Source: Acidobacteriota bacterium (GTDB lineage Bacteria; Acidobacteriota; UBA4820). Taken from it: a stretch of DNA of 64,000 nt. The notes beneath the pieces were generated by a model. The model did no database searches and had not been told where the DNA came from. It saw nothing but the letters and a program-made list of their open reading frames with translations. How positions within the stretch are numbered: position 1 is the first letter of the stretch; each line of letters begins with the position of its first letter. The stretch covers positions 79,059 through 143,058 of the forward strand of contig JAKQCT010000088.1 in assembly GCA_029559035.1 (NCBI GenBank). The letters run 5' to 3'. Positions 1 through 8,070 of the stretch are shown piece by piece. The translations under genes and the position numbers were made by a program.

Positions 1-2
1 AT

Positions 3-2846
3 TCGGAATACAGGACGAAATTGAAGCATGTGTGGAGGGCGAAGGAGGAGCTTCCCCCCGCGGTAAGGTCGAAGATCAACCTCCCGAAGACGGACGAGGG
101 GATAGATCTTGTCGCCGAGACCTTCGACGGGGATCTCTGGGCCATCCAGTGCAAGTTCAGGACGGATACGCACACCCCGCTGACCGTCGGGGAGCTTTCG
201 ACCTTCACGAACCTCGCCTTCAACTACTGCAACAACATCTCCCTGGCCGTCGTCGTTCACACCTGCGCGAAACCTGTAAAAAAGAAGCAGTACCTCGGGA
301 AAGCGACAGAGATAGGATTGGAACGGTGGCTGGAACTCGAAGCCGAGGATTGGCGTCAGATCCGCGAAGCGACCGCGAAACCTCCCTCCCCGCCGAAGCC
401 GCGTGAACCGAGGCCTCACCAGCAGAAAGCCATCGCGGCAGCCAAAGAACATTTTATAAGTTCCAAAGAGACAAGGGGCCGCCTCATCATGCCCTGCGGG
501 ACGGGCAAGAGCCTCACCGCCTTCTGGATCGCCGAAGCGCTCAAAGCCAGATCTATCCTCGTCGCCGTGCCGAGCCTCCACCTCATCAAGCAGAGCCTCG
601 CCGACTGGACGAAGGAGTTCCTCGCGAGGGGAGAGATCCCCGACTGGCTTGTCGTCTGCAGCGACGAGACAACGGGAAAGCTGGAGGACGATTTCGTCAG
701 CGACAGCTACGAACTGGGCGTGGACGCCACCACCGACCGGGATGAGATCGGCAGATTCCTCTCAAAGAAGTCCGCGAAGAAAAAGATCGTCTTCTCGACA
801 TACCAGAGCGGGAAACCCTTGGCGGCCGCCGCGAGAAGCGCGGGATTCTCATTCGACCTGGGTATCATGGACGAAGCCCATAGGACGGTCGGCTCCCCGG
901 ACAAATCTTTCGGCCATCTGATCACCGACAAGAACGTCGCTATCAGGAAGAGGCTCTTCATGACCGCCACCGAGAGAGTTGTGCGGGAGAAGGATGAGAC
1001 CGTCCTCTCGATGGACGACTCCGAGGTTTACGGAAAATGCTTCCACCAGCTCACCTTCAAGGAGGCGATCGAAGCCGACCCGCCCATAATCTCCGACTAC
1101 AAGATAATAACTATAACGGTGAGCGACGAAAGCGTGAAGCGGTTCATCGAGGATAACAGCTATCTGAAGACTGGCGACGAGGAATTGGGCCAGCGCGAGG
1201 CGCAGGCCTTGGCGGCAGGGATAGCCCTCCAGCGAGCGTTCCGCGAAGAAGGAGTGAAGCACACCATCTCTTTCCATCGGAGCATCCGTTCGGCGGAGGA
1301 TTTCAGGGAACAGCAGGAACAGATCGAGAGCCGGATAAAAGATATCGAACCGCCGCGGGCTTTGCACATATCGAGCAGAAAAACCGCTGGGGAGAGAGCC
1401 GAGCTTCTGCGCGAGTTCCGGGAAGCCAATACCGCCCTCATCACCAACGCCAGGTGCCTCCAGGAAGGCGTCGACATCCCCGCCGTCGACTGCGTCCTCT
1501 TCGCCGATCCCAAGCAGAGCGTCGTGGACATCGTCCAGGCGGCGGGACGCGCCATGCGCCCCTGCAAAGGCAAGAAGTTCGGTTACATAGTCGTCCCCAT
1601 CGTCGTCCCTTCAGGCATGGCGTTCGCCGACTTCGCCGAGACAACCGAGTTCAAGCAGGTCGGAAGAGTCGTGACGGCACTATCCACCCAGGACGACCGC
1701 ATCGCCGAAGAGTTCCGCGGAGTCAAAGCCAAAGGCAACGGAAAGGAGAGAGAAGAGAGGATCGTCGAGATAAAAGGCGATGTCCCCGTAGCCCAGCACA
1801 TCGACCTAGAAGCCTTCCGCGAACAGGTGAGGCTCAAGCTCTGGGAAAGAGTCGGAAGGGCGAACTGGAGACCGTTCCAAGAGGCGAGAGAGTGGGTCAG
1901 AGGGTTGGGGCTGAAGAATGAGAAAAATTGGCGCATTTTCTCAAAGAGCAAAGATCTTCCTCCCGATATTCCTGCAACTCCAAACAGTACTTATAAGAAT
2001 AAAGGCTGGAGTGGTATGGGTGACTGGTTGGGGACTGGGAGAACTTTCAGAGGACATTGCAGGCCTTTCTTGAAAGCCCGGGAATTTGCAAGATCTCTAG
2101 GTCTTAAGAATTTCATGACATGGGTGACGTTTTGTTCTAATGGAAACTTACCGAATGATATTCCTTCCGCTCCACAGGTAGCGTATCGTAATAGTGGCTG
2201 GGTAAGCTGGGGTGACTGGCTTGGAACAGGAGCGATCTCATCAGCCAAGAGGCAGTATCTTTCGTTTGAGAATGCTAGATCATTTGCGAAGAGTCTTCAA
2301 CTAAGCAATCAAAAACAATGGCAAGCTTTTGCACGTTCTGGGGAACTCCCTAATGATATTCCTGCAGTTCCTAATCATGTATATCGAAACGATGGATGGG
2401 ATGGATATGGGGATTGGTTGGGAACGGAAAATATAGCAAAATCACAACTCAAATATCGCCCATTTACGGATGCAAGAAATTATGCCAGAAGTCTTGGATT
2501 GAGAAATAGAGAAGAGTGGAACGCTTTTGCAAAAAGCGGAGGTCTGCCATCGGACATTCCTGTAAATGCTTGGCAAACTTATAGAGGCAAAGGGTTTGTT
2601 GGATGGGGTGATTGGCTAGGAACCAATAGGCCAATAAAGCGGATTGTAAAATATATGCCTTTTACTAAAGCCCGTACCTATGCAAGAAAGCAGGGACTAA
2701 AAAATGTATATGAATGGCGGGATTTCTGTAAAGGTGGGAAATTACCCGCCGATATTCCAGCCACACCAAACCAAATATACGGAAACCAAGGTTGGGTCGG
2801 ATGGAGCGATTGGTTGGGCAATGGCAGATCACGCAGGAAGAAATAA
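3..2846 (+). CDS. Mrr-type nuclease / SF2 helicase with C-terminal integrase-type repeats (5' end outside window)
   Basis: The frame is open to the window edge, so the true N-terminus is probably missing; the first start-like codon is TTG at 21 and residues are numbered from it. An Mrr-like PD-(D/E)XK domain comes first: GIDLVA with D29, then IQCK with Q43 and K45. An SF2 helicase follows with Walker A PCGTGKS (158-164), DEAH (284-287) and a motif VI-like QAAGRAMRP near residue 507. From about residue 615 to the end there are five repeats of roughly 65 residues, each with the pattern P.DIP....Y...GW...GDWLG, which I recognise as the phage-integrase repeat unit. The domain order matches predicted restriction-type helicases (COG4889-like). 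Probable role: nuclease-coupled DNA translocation in defence; the role is inferred, the domains are seen. Confidence 0.85.
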   Translation, partial: SEYRTKLKHVWRAKEELPPAVRSKINLPKTDEGIDLVAETFDGDLWAIQCKFRTDTHTPLTVGELSTFTNLAFNYCNNISLAVVVHTCAKPVKKKQYLGKATEIGLERWLELEAEDWRQIREATAKPPSPPKPREPRPHQQKAIAAAKEHFISSKETRGRLIMPCGTGKSLTAFWIAEALKARSILVAVPSLHLIKQSLADWTKEFLARGEIPDWLVVCSDETTGKLEDDFVSDSYELGVDATTDRDEIGRFLSKKSAKKKIVFSTYQSGKPLAAAARSAGFSFDLGIMDEAHRTVGSPDKSFGHLITDKNVAIRKRLFMTATERVVREKDETVLSMDDSEVYGKCFHQLTFKEAIEADPPIISDYKIITITVSDESVKRFIEDNSYLKTGDEELGQREAQALAAGIALQRAFREEGVKHTISFHRSIRSAEDFREQQEQIESRIKDIEPPRALHISSRKTAGERAELLREFREANTALITNARCLQEGVDIPAVDCVLFADPKQSVVDIVQAAGRAMRPCKGKKFGYIVVPIVVPSGMAFADFAETTEFKQVGRVVTALSTQDDRIAEEFRGVKAKGNGKEREERIVEIKGDVPVAQHIDLEAFREQVRLKLWERVGRANWRPFQEAREWVRGLGLKNEKNWRIFSKSKDLPPDIPATPNSTYKNKGWSGMGDWLGTGRTFRGHCRPFLKAREFARSLGLKNFMTWVTFCSNGNLPNDIPSAPQVAYRNSGWVSWGDWLGTGAISSAKRQYLSFENARSFAKSLQLSNQKQWQAFARSGELPNDIPAVPNHVYRNDGWDGYGDWLGTENIAKSQLKYRPFTDARNYARSLGLRNREEWNAFAKSGGLPSDIPVNAWQTYRGKGFVGWGDWLGTNRPIKRIVKYMPFTKARTYARKQGLKNVYEWRDFCKGGKLPADIPATPNQIYGNQGWVGWSDWLGNGRSRRKK
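1866..2840 (+). repeat. Five tandem in-frame integrase-type repeats
   Basis: Five units of about 62-65 codons lie inside the helicase gene. Each begins near a PF..AR.....L.N..W..F segment and ends in GDWLGT or a close variant (GDWLGTG, GDWLGTG, GDWLGTE, GDWLGTN, SDWLGNG). The first unit shares the GC-rich composition of the helicase part; from about 1910 onward the DNA is clearly AT-richer, suggesting the repeat tail has a different history. The units are diverged in sequence, so this is a protein repeat rather than recent DNA duplication. Confidence 0.85.
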
Positions 2847-2871
2847 TACCGAAAGTGCGGATTAGTAGATT

Positions 2872-2885
2872 GGAGGAGTAAAATT
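2872..2885 (+). promoter_or_regulatory. Ribosome binding site deciding an ATT start
   Basis: GGAGGA at 2872-2877 is followed five bases later by ATT at 2883. No ATG, GTG or TTG lies in frame between the previous stop (2844-2846) and TTG 2931. Confidence 0.5.
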
Positions 2886-3701
2886 AAACCAAAGGTTAAG
2901 ATTGTACTCGACGCAGAACAATGGCCTGATTTGCAGGCCTATGATCAAGTAATTTCTGATTTAGGAATTAGGGCTAGCGATGAAACATCTGCATCTCATC
3001 ACCTGGCAATAATTCGTAGCGCAACTAACGATGGAACAGTTATAACATCCTGTAGGTCTGAATTCTGGGAGGCTTTAAAATATGTTACAAAACTTACAGA
3101 AATTATAAATGCGCTAAAATCCCAGCCACCAAATGAACTTAGAAAGAAGCTTAATATAGTTCTTTCATGTAAAACAAATGAAGCTAATGATGTTTTATAT
3201 GAACTGCAACTTGCAGCTTTGTTCAAGGAATCAGGATTTGAAGTTTCCTTAGAAGAACCGGATATCATAATTTCAGGTAAAGGTCTTAAAAACAAATTGG
3301 CAATTGCGTGCAAGAATCCGACTAGCAAAAAGCAATTGCATGATCATGTTTCTAATGGATATTTTCAGATTAATAGGGTTGGATATCAAGGCATCGTGGC
3401 TATAGAAACAAATCAACTGTTGGATTTACCAAAGAAAACATTCGAACAACCACCCCTTAAGGAAGCAGAGAATCTGCTCACTCGATCAGTAGGTGAATGG
3501 GTAGATGAAAGGCTTCGCAACTACCCCTCCGAGAACCCAATAGATGGCTTTTTGCTTACCTATTTTATTGATTACTTTTATGGTGATCCTGTTGAACTTA
3601 GCCAAATTAGACAAATGACTTTTCAATGTGATGAGAACAATAACCTATTCAGAGAGTTGAAGATATTGGTTGATGCAGTAAAAGAAGCCATCGTGAAATA
3701 G
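2883..3701 (+). CDS. AT-rich PD-(D/E)XK-like protein, likely starting at ATT
   Basis: Not a family I can name. The gene lies 36 bases after the helicase stop and in the same frame. No ATG fits the start. A strong ribosome binding site GGAGGA (2872-2877) sits about five bases before ATT at 2883, giving a 272-residue product; the next usable start is TTG at 2931. The middle of the protein resembles a PD-(D/E)XK fold: YELQLAALF, then EPDIIISG, then LAIACKNP. The usual acid before CK is alanine here, so activity is uncertain. Composition is much AT-richer than most of the window, suggesting transfer. Pairing with the upstream nuclease-helicase suggests a shared role in defence, which is inference. 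Confidence 0.6.
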   Translation: MKPKVKIVLDAEQWPDLQAYDQVISDLGIRASDETSASHHLAIIRSATNDGTVITSCRSEFWEALKYVTKLTEIINALKSQPPNELRKKLNIVLSCKTNEANDVLYELQLAALFKESGFEVSLEEPDIIISGKGLKNKLAIACKNPTSKKQLHDHVSNGYFQINRVGYQGIVAIETNQLLDLPKKTFEQPPLKEAENLLTRSVGEWVDERLRNYPSENPIDGFLLTYFIDYFYGDPVELSQIRQMTFQCDENNNLFRELKILVDAVKEAIVK

Positions 3702-3748
3702 AACCTCGGGGTCAGGGCTTTAGTCTTGAATCTCGCAGGATAAGGTAG
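3702..3748 (+). repeat. Repeat A, copy 1
   Basis: A stretch of about 46 bases with the core GGGGTCAGGGCTTTAG, continuing TCTTGAATCTCGC and ending ATAAGGTAG. It is nearly identical to 4093-4139 in the same orientation. Inverted and degenerate copies occur at 20130-20153 and 21326-21352. Confidence 0.85.
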
Positions 3749-3783
3749 TTCACTTCACTTGTCGTGGCTTTGGCCTTCCCCCT

Positions 3784-4047
3784 TCAGCTAAGCACCGCCA
3801 AGAATGTCAGCCCTTTTTTCCCCGCCGTGATCCCGTGGGTGTGGCCGGTCTTGCAGACGAAGGCGTCTCCCGCCTCGAGGTCGAAGCTCTCACCGTCGAG
3901 GACGCCTTTGCCGTCGCCTTCGAGAACGAGGTAGAACTCTTCGTCGCTGTCGTGAAGGTGCTCGCCGATGACGGTATGAGGCTCGAGCTCGAGGCGGCTT
4001 ATGAACTTTATATTGCGCTGGCCGTTCTCGGTCAGGTACTGGAACAT
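3784..4047 (-). CDS. Small cupin-domain protein
   Basis: An 87-residue single-domain cupin (small beta-barrel, usually metal-binding). Cupin motif 1 is seen as IGEHLHDSDEEFYLVLEG with two histidines and a glutamate; motif 2 is AGDAFVCKTGHTHG. The reading frame continues upstream without a stop to about 4095 (VTIDREDIRGGKGKAR before the Met), which looks like the usual N-terminal part of such cupins. At that point the sequence runs into repeat A copy 2 and no start codon remains, so the native start may have been lost and Met at 4047 may serve instead. Substrate cannot be inferred. The gene is bracketed by two direct copies of repeat A. Confidence 0.75.
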   Translation of the reverse strand: MFQYLTENGQRNIKFISRLELEPHTVIGEHLHDSDEEFYLVLEGDGKGVLDGESFDLEAGDAFVCKTGHTHGITAGKKGLTFLAVLS

Positions 4048-4092
4048 CCTGGCCTTGCCCTTGCCGCCCCTGATGTCCTCTCTGTCTATCGT

Positions 4093-4139
4093 AACCCCGG
4101 GGTCAGGGCTTTAGTCTTGAATCTCGCGGGATAAGGTAG
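4093..4139 (+). repeat. Repeat A, copy 2
   Basis: Direct repeat of 3702-3748, 391 bases away, with only a few differences. It abuts the 5' end of the cupin reading frame on the other strand. Confidence 0.85.
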
Positions 4140-4356
4140 ATCACTTCGTTTGGAATGCTGCGGGCCTTTCTCGTGATGACCGGATTCTATAACTTGCCGA
4201 TCCTGTTCATCCTAGTGAATTGTAATTGTTTTTCTCTGTGTCCTCTGTAGTAAATGTTGTTGTCTTTTCTTTAAGGGCGGTTTTTGAGCCCGCCCCTATG
4301 GAAAATCAACATTCCCTGTCGACCCTTCCGCCATCAGCCTTCAGCCATCCTGCACG

Positions 4357-4454
4357 CAGGGCATAGAATGTTGTGCCAAGCGTCGAATTCACTTCGCGCT
4401 AAGGCACATTCATTATGCGGGGGTGGATCAGCGAAACGAGCATGCGAGTGGAGC
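4357..4454 (+). repeat. Structured repeat C, copy 1
   Basis: A stretch of about 95 bases that is clearly related to 55381-55481. It begins AGGGCATAGAATGTTGTGCC. Part of it can fold: GTGCC pairs with GGCAC, and an inner arm AGCGTCGA pairs with TCGCGCT around a short loop. The inner arm differs between copies while pairing is kept. Confidence 0.6.
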
Positions 4455-4458
4455 GCCT

Positions 4459-4485
4459 AAGGAGGGAGTGCAACGCTCCCTCCTT
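4459..4485 (-). terminator. Hairpin after the propeller-protein gene
   Basis: AAGGAGGGAG and CTCCCTCCTT form a 10-bp stem with a 7-base loop, directly 3' of the minus-strand gene ending at 4493. There is no T-run, so termination efficiency is uncertain. Confidence 0.5.
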
Positions 4486-4492
4486 GGGGAGA

Positions 4493-6019
4493 TCATCTGG
4501 TAAAGGATATCTCGGTCCCTCTTCCGTCATCGTTGAAGAACCTTATGAGGACGGGGACGCCCTTGGGGAAGTTCGACTTGAGGGAAGATCCGCCCTTCAG
4601 CATCACCTTCGTCCCGTCCATGAAGAGCGTCTTTCCCCACGGGGTGGAGCTTTCGCCTATGTAGACGGAAAAGCCCTTCCTCAGGTTCGCGCCGTTCAGG
4701 ACCAGCCTGAACGGGTCCGCTTTCCTGGAGACCGAAAAGAGCTGGGGCCCGTTGTAGCAGAGCAGGTCCGCAGCTCCCAGCGGGTCCTTGTCCGCTGGTT
4801 TGCCGGGATTCATGGAGGGCGGAACCGTCGACTGGCTGACCGAGGTCGAGTAGACCTGAGGTTCGCGGGTATCCACTTCGAGGCTCGTTTCCTTGACGAA
4901 ATCACAACTGTCGTCAACTTCGCCGAGTTCGTCCGTCCTGATGACGAAGCCGTTCTCGCCCGTCGATCCGTATGACTTCGTCTTGCCGACGAGCACGAAG
5001 CCTCCGAGGGGGGATGACGCCGCCGACCATATTTCGTCGCTCAGGTCGCCGCCGTACCTCTTCTGCCATACGAGGCTCCCGTCCTGCGACCAGAGCGAGG
5101 CGTAGCCGTCGAAAGGATCGCCTTCGGAGGGCCTGAAAGTTCCCGCGAGCAGGATGTCTCCGCCCGCGGTAGAGGAAAGGCCCCTGACCGTGGCGTCCTG
5201 GCGCTGTCCGAGAACGTTCATCCACACGGGATCGAGCGACGCGTCGAGCTTGCAGAGGAACATGCTTTTGTAACTGTTCGCCATTTCGAACTCGCCCGCG
5301 AGGATAAAGGCTCCGCTGGCCATCCTGACGATCTCGGTTATCCTTCCTCCGTCGAGGGAGCCTCCACCTGTCAGGAGGAAGGCTTTTTTCACCGCGAACG
5401 AGGAATCCGTCTTGAGAACCAGAGGCACCTCGTTCTGTTCTCCCGCCGCGACGAAACCTCCCGACGGGTCCAGGACGAAGTCGTTGAGCTGGACCGACTG
5501 GATGACGCTGTTCGACAGCACGTTGTCGCCTTTTTCGATATACCCGTCGGAACCTGCGTTCCCCACCGAATAAGCTGTGGATCCGTCGATGCGCAGTGAC
5601 TTCAGCGCGGCGCCCGAATTGAAGGAGAAATGGTTCGCCAGCGAATCGGCGCCGCTGCTCTTTATCTTCATTATGTATGCCGAATCTCCTCCGTAGGCTT
5701 CCATTTTTCCGCCCACGTAGAAACTGCCGTCGCCTAGCCTGGCAACAGCCACCGCGCGGTCCTCGCCTCCCATGTCGTAGATCTGCTCCCAGCGCATGGT
5801 GCCCGAGCAGTCTATGTTGATGAGCCAGGTGTTCTCCGAATCGCCGCGCGAGGTCGTGTACCCGACGAGAACGAACCCGCCGTCGTCTAGGCCGACCGCG
5901 TTTGTGAAAACGTCGTTGCCGGCCTTGCCGAAGACCTTCGCCCAGGTCCCGACATCCGAAGCGGAACAGCACGATGAGATGAGCGCGAGAGCAACCACAA
6001 TAGCGAGCTTCCTGACCAT
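4493..6019 (-). CDS. Secreted propeller-like protein with C-terminal IPT-like domain
   Basis: 508 residues with an N-terminal signal peptide (MVRKLAIVVALALISSCCSA). The body has about six blades with the recurring pattern GGFVLVG or close variants (GGFVLVGYTTS, GSFYVGG, GGFVAAG, GAFILAGE, GDILLAG, GGFVLVGKTKS), typical of secreted beta-propeller repeat proteins. The last 85 or so residues look like an IPT/TIG-type beta-sandwich (LNGANLRKGFSVYIG to EISFTR), similar in layout to the tail of the protease ending at 38801. Likely exported or surface-associated; no enzymatic motif is seen. Good ribosome binding site GGAGG before the ATG. Confidence 0.75.
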   Translation of the reverse strand: MVRKLAIVVALALISSCCSASDVGTWAKVFGKAGNDVFTNAVGLDDGGFVLVGYTTSRGDSENTWLINIDCSGTMRWEQIYDMGGEDRAVAVARLGDGSFYVGGKMEAYGGDSAYIMKIKSSGADSLANHFSFNSGAALKSLRIDGSTAYSVGNAGSDGYIEKGDNVLSNSVIQSVQLNDFVLDPSGGFVAAGEQNEVPLVLKTDSSFAVKKAFLLTGGGSLDGGRITEIVRMASGAFILAGEFEMANSYKSMFLCKLDASLDPVWMNVLGQRQDATVRGLSSTAGGDILLAGTFRPSEGDPFDGYASLWSQDGSLVWQKRYGGDLSDEIWSAASSPLGGFVLVGKTKSYGSTGENGFVIRTDELGEVDDSCDFVKETSLEVDTREPQVYSTSVSQSTVPPSMNPGKPADKDPLGAADLLCYNGPQLFSVSRKADPFRLVLNGANLRKGFSVYIGESSTPWGKTLFMDGTKVMLKGGSSLKSNFPKGVPVLIRFFNDDGRGTEISFTR

Positions 6020-6088
6020 TTCGTTCCTCCTACACGAATATGCTACCCCCTTTTCATTTCAAAACAAAACATCGAGGCTTTCCGTAAA

Positions 6089-6118
6089 TTGCAAACTGCG
6101 ATGTAGTAGTGGGATAAT
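6089..6118 (+). promoter_or_regulatory. Sigma70-like promoter of the exporter operon
   Basis: TTGCAA (6089-6094), 18-base spacer, GATAAT (6113-6118), about 30 bases before the TTG start at 6149. Confidence 0.5.
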
Positions 6119-6148
6119 CCATTGTCTTGCAGGGAGGAGGATGAGCTC

Positions 6149-7357
6149 TTGAGCGAAGAAAAACTTAAAAAACTCCAGATAGATGAATCGAGAAGGCTCT
6201 CGAACAACGGGAAGAACCGCCGGATGTGGATCATCATCGGGGGGGTCGTCTGCTTTCTCGTTATAATGATGGTGTTTAAAAGCGCCTTCAAGAGCACCGA
6301 GGTCGGGGTGGCGAAAGCTTACCAGTCGAAGGCCGGGGAGCCGGTGGTCCTCCTGAACGCCAGCGGTTATGTCACCGCGAGAAGAAGAGCCACGGTCGCG
6401 GCGAAGATCACCGGCAGGGTGAAGGAGATCCTCGTGGAAGAAGGCGCCGTCGTCAAGGAAGGCGATCTCCTCGCGACACTCGAAGAGAAGGACGCGGAGG
6501 CTTCCCTTTCGAAGGCGCATGCCTCCGTGAAAGTCGTCGAAGCGCAAGTCGCGGGCACATCCGCCAAGAAGGATGAGGCCGGCGCCGCTTACGAGAGGGG
6601 GAAGAAACTCGCTGAGAGCGGGTTCCTCGACACCCAGTCGCTTGACAAGTTGAAGGCTGACTACCTCCTTCTCGAATCGGAAGTGAAGACGCAGAAGAGG
6701 CAGATAGAGGAGGGAAGGGCCCAGGCGAGAGTGGCCGAGCGCGAACTGGTCAACTGCGAGGTGAGGGCCCCCTTCGACGGCATCGTGATCTCCAAGGACG
6801 CGCAGGCCGGCGAGATGGTCTCGCCGTTCTCGGCTGGCGGCAGCTACACCCGCACGGGCATAGTGACGATCGTCGACATGTCGTCTCTCGAGATAGAAGT
6901 CGACGTCAACGAGTCCCACCTTTCGAAGGTCAGGGCAGGCGGGAAAGTGACGGCTACGCTGGACGCCTACCCGGATTTCAAGATCCCGTGCAAAGTGCTG
7001 ACGATAATACCCTCCGCCGACAGGCAGAAGGCGACCGTCAAGGTCCGCATAGCCTTCAACTCCCTCGACCCGAGGATCCTTCCCGACATGGGCGTGAGGA
7101 CAGCGTTCCTCAGGGACGAGGAGATCTCCGCGGGAGCCGTTTATGTCGCCAAGACTGCCGTCAGGAGCGCCGAAGGCAGGAGCTGGGTCTTCCTCGCCGA
7201 CGGCGGCAAAGCGGAGAAGAGGGATGTGGTCCTCGGAGAAGAGGGGAGCGACGCCTTCGAAGTGAAAAGCGGCCTCAAGCCGGGGGACACGGTGATCGTC
7301 GATCCGCCGGAGAAGCTCGCGGGCGGCGACCGGATAAAGGTAAGGAACGCAGGATGA
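6149..7357 (+). CDS. Periplasmic adaptor (HlyD/MacA family) of an ABC exporter
   Basis: About 402 residues. TTG at 6149 is chosen as start because GGAGGA (6133-6138) lies at suitable distance; an upstream TTG at 6122 is in frame but overlaps the binding site. One N-terminal membrane segment (WIIIGGVVCFLVIMMVF) is followed by a lipoyl/barrel-sandwich half (VTARRRATVAAKITGRV), a coiled-coil hairpin (about residues 100-200), the second lipoyl half (CEVRAPFDGIVISKD) and beta-barrel domains. This layout is that of MacA-type membrane fusion proteins. The stop overlaps the start of the ATPase gene (ATGA), so the genes are co-translated. Confidence 0.9.
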   Translation: MSEEKLKKLQIDESRRLSNNGKNRRMWIIIGGVVCFLVIMMVFKSAFKSTEVGVAKAYQSKAGEPVVLLNASGYVTARRRATVAAKITGRVKEILVEEGAVVKEGDLLATLEEKDAEASLSKAHASVKVVEAQVAGTSAKKDEAGAAYERGKKLAESGFLDTQSLDKLKADYLLLESEVKTQKRQIEEGRAQARVAERELVNCEVRAPFDGIVISKDAQAGEMVSPFSAGGSYTRTGIVTIVDMSSLEIEVDVNESHLSKVRAGGKVTATLDAYPDFKIPCKVLTIIPSADRQKATVKVRIAFNSLDPRILPDMGVRTAFLRDEEISAGAVYVAKTAVRSAEGRSWVFLADGGKAEKRDVVLGEEGSDAFEVKSGLKPGDTVIVDPPEKLAGGDRIKVRNAG

Positions 7358-8070
7358 TAAGCGTTGAAGGGGGTAGCGGCAGTTCCGCGCTGATCAGGGT
7401 CAGCGACCTCGACAAGGTCTACGTGAGGGGCGAGGAGGAGATCCACGTCCTTCAGGGACTGAACCTCGACGTCGACAAGGGCGATTTCGTCGCCTTCATG
7501 GGGCCTTCCGGTTCGGGAAAGACGACGCTCCTAAACCTCCTGGGCGGCCTGGACCTGCCGACCCGCGGAAGCATCACCGTCGCCGGCGATGAGATCACCA
7601 GCTTTTCCCACGACAAGATCGCCTACTGGAGGTCGCGCCACGTTGGTTTCGTCTTCCAGATGTACAACCTCCTTCCGGTGCTGACAGCCTTCCAGAACGT
7701 CGAGATACCGCTTCTTCTCACTTCTCTGTCCAAGAAGGAAAGGAAGGAGCATGTAGAGGCCGCGCTCGAACTCACGGGCCTTCCCGACAGGATGGAGCAC
7801 TACCCTTCCCAGCTCTCGGGCGGCCAGCAGCAGAGGGTCTCCATCGCGAGGGCGATCGTCTCGAACCCCACTTTCCTGCTGTGCGATGAGCCGACTGGAG
7901 ACCTGGACAGGAAGAGCGGGGACGAGATCCTCCAACTCCTCTCGAGCCTTTCGAAGGAGATGGGGATGACCATCCTGATGGTGACCCACGACCCGAGGGC
8001 GGCTGAGAGGGCAGACAGCGTACTTCATCTGGAGAAAGGGACGCTCATAGAAGGAACCTCGCGCAAGTGA
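7354..8070 (+). CDS. ABC transporter ATP-binding protein (MacB/LolD type)
   Basis: 238 residues starting at ATG 7354, overlapping the adaptor stop by four bases. Walker A is GPSGSGKT, the signature is LSGGQQQRVSIARA, and Walker B runs into FLLCDEPTGDLD, with a switch histidine in VTHD. The LolD/MacB-type subfamily fits the partners: a MacA-like adaptor before it and two FtsX-like permeases after it. It would energise transfer of a lipid, lipoprotein or peptide across the periplasm; the substrate is unknown. The stop overlaps the GTG of the next gene. Confidence 0.92.
   Translation: MISVEGGSGSSALIRVSDLDKVYVRGEEEIHVLQGLNLDVDKGDFVAFMGPSGSGKTTLLNLLGGLDLPTRGSITVAGDEITSFSHDKIAYWRSRHVGFVFQMYNLLPVLTAFQNVEIPLLLTSLSKKERKEHVEAALELTGLPDRMEHYPSQLSGGQQQRVSIARAIVSNPTFLLCDEPTGDLDRKSGDEILQLLSSLSKEMGMTILMVTHDPRAAERADSVLHLEKGTLIEGTSRK

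Larger units (their letters stand above)
4140..4492. other. Intergenic stretch with structured repeat C and a terminator-like hairpin
   Basis: No credible gene is seen. The stretch holds a short segment of the AAGGCTGAAGGCTGA type (about 4330-4348, on the other strand; also near 62886-62903), copy 1 of structured repeat C (4357-4454), and a 10-bp hairpin at 4459-4485. Confidence 0.6.

Noticed and set aside
3835..4134. Plus-strand 99-codon frame
   Set aside because: Antisense to the cupin gene, which has both cupin motifs.
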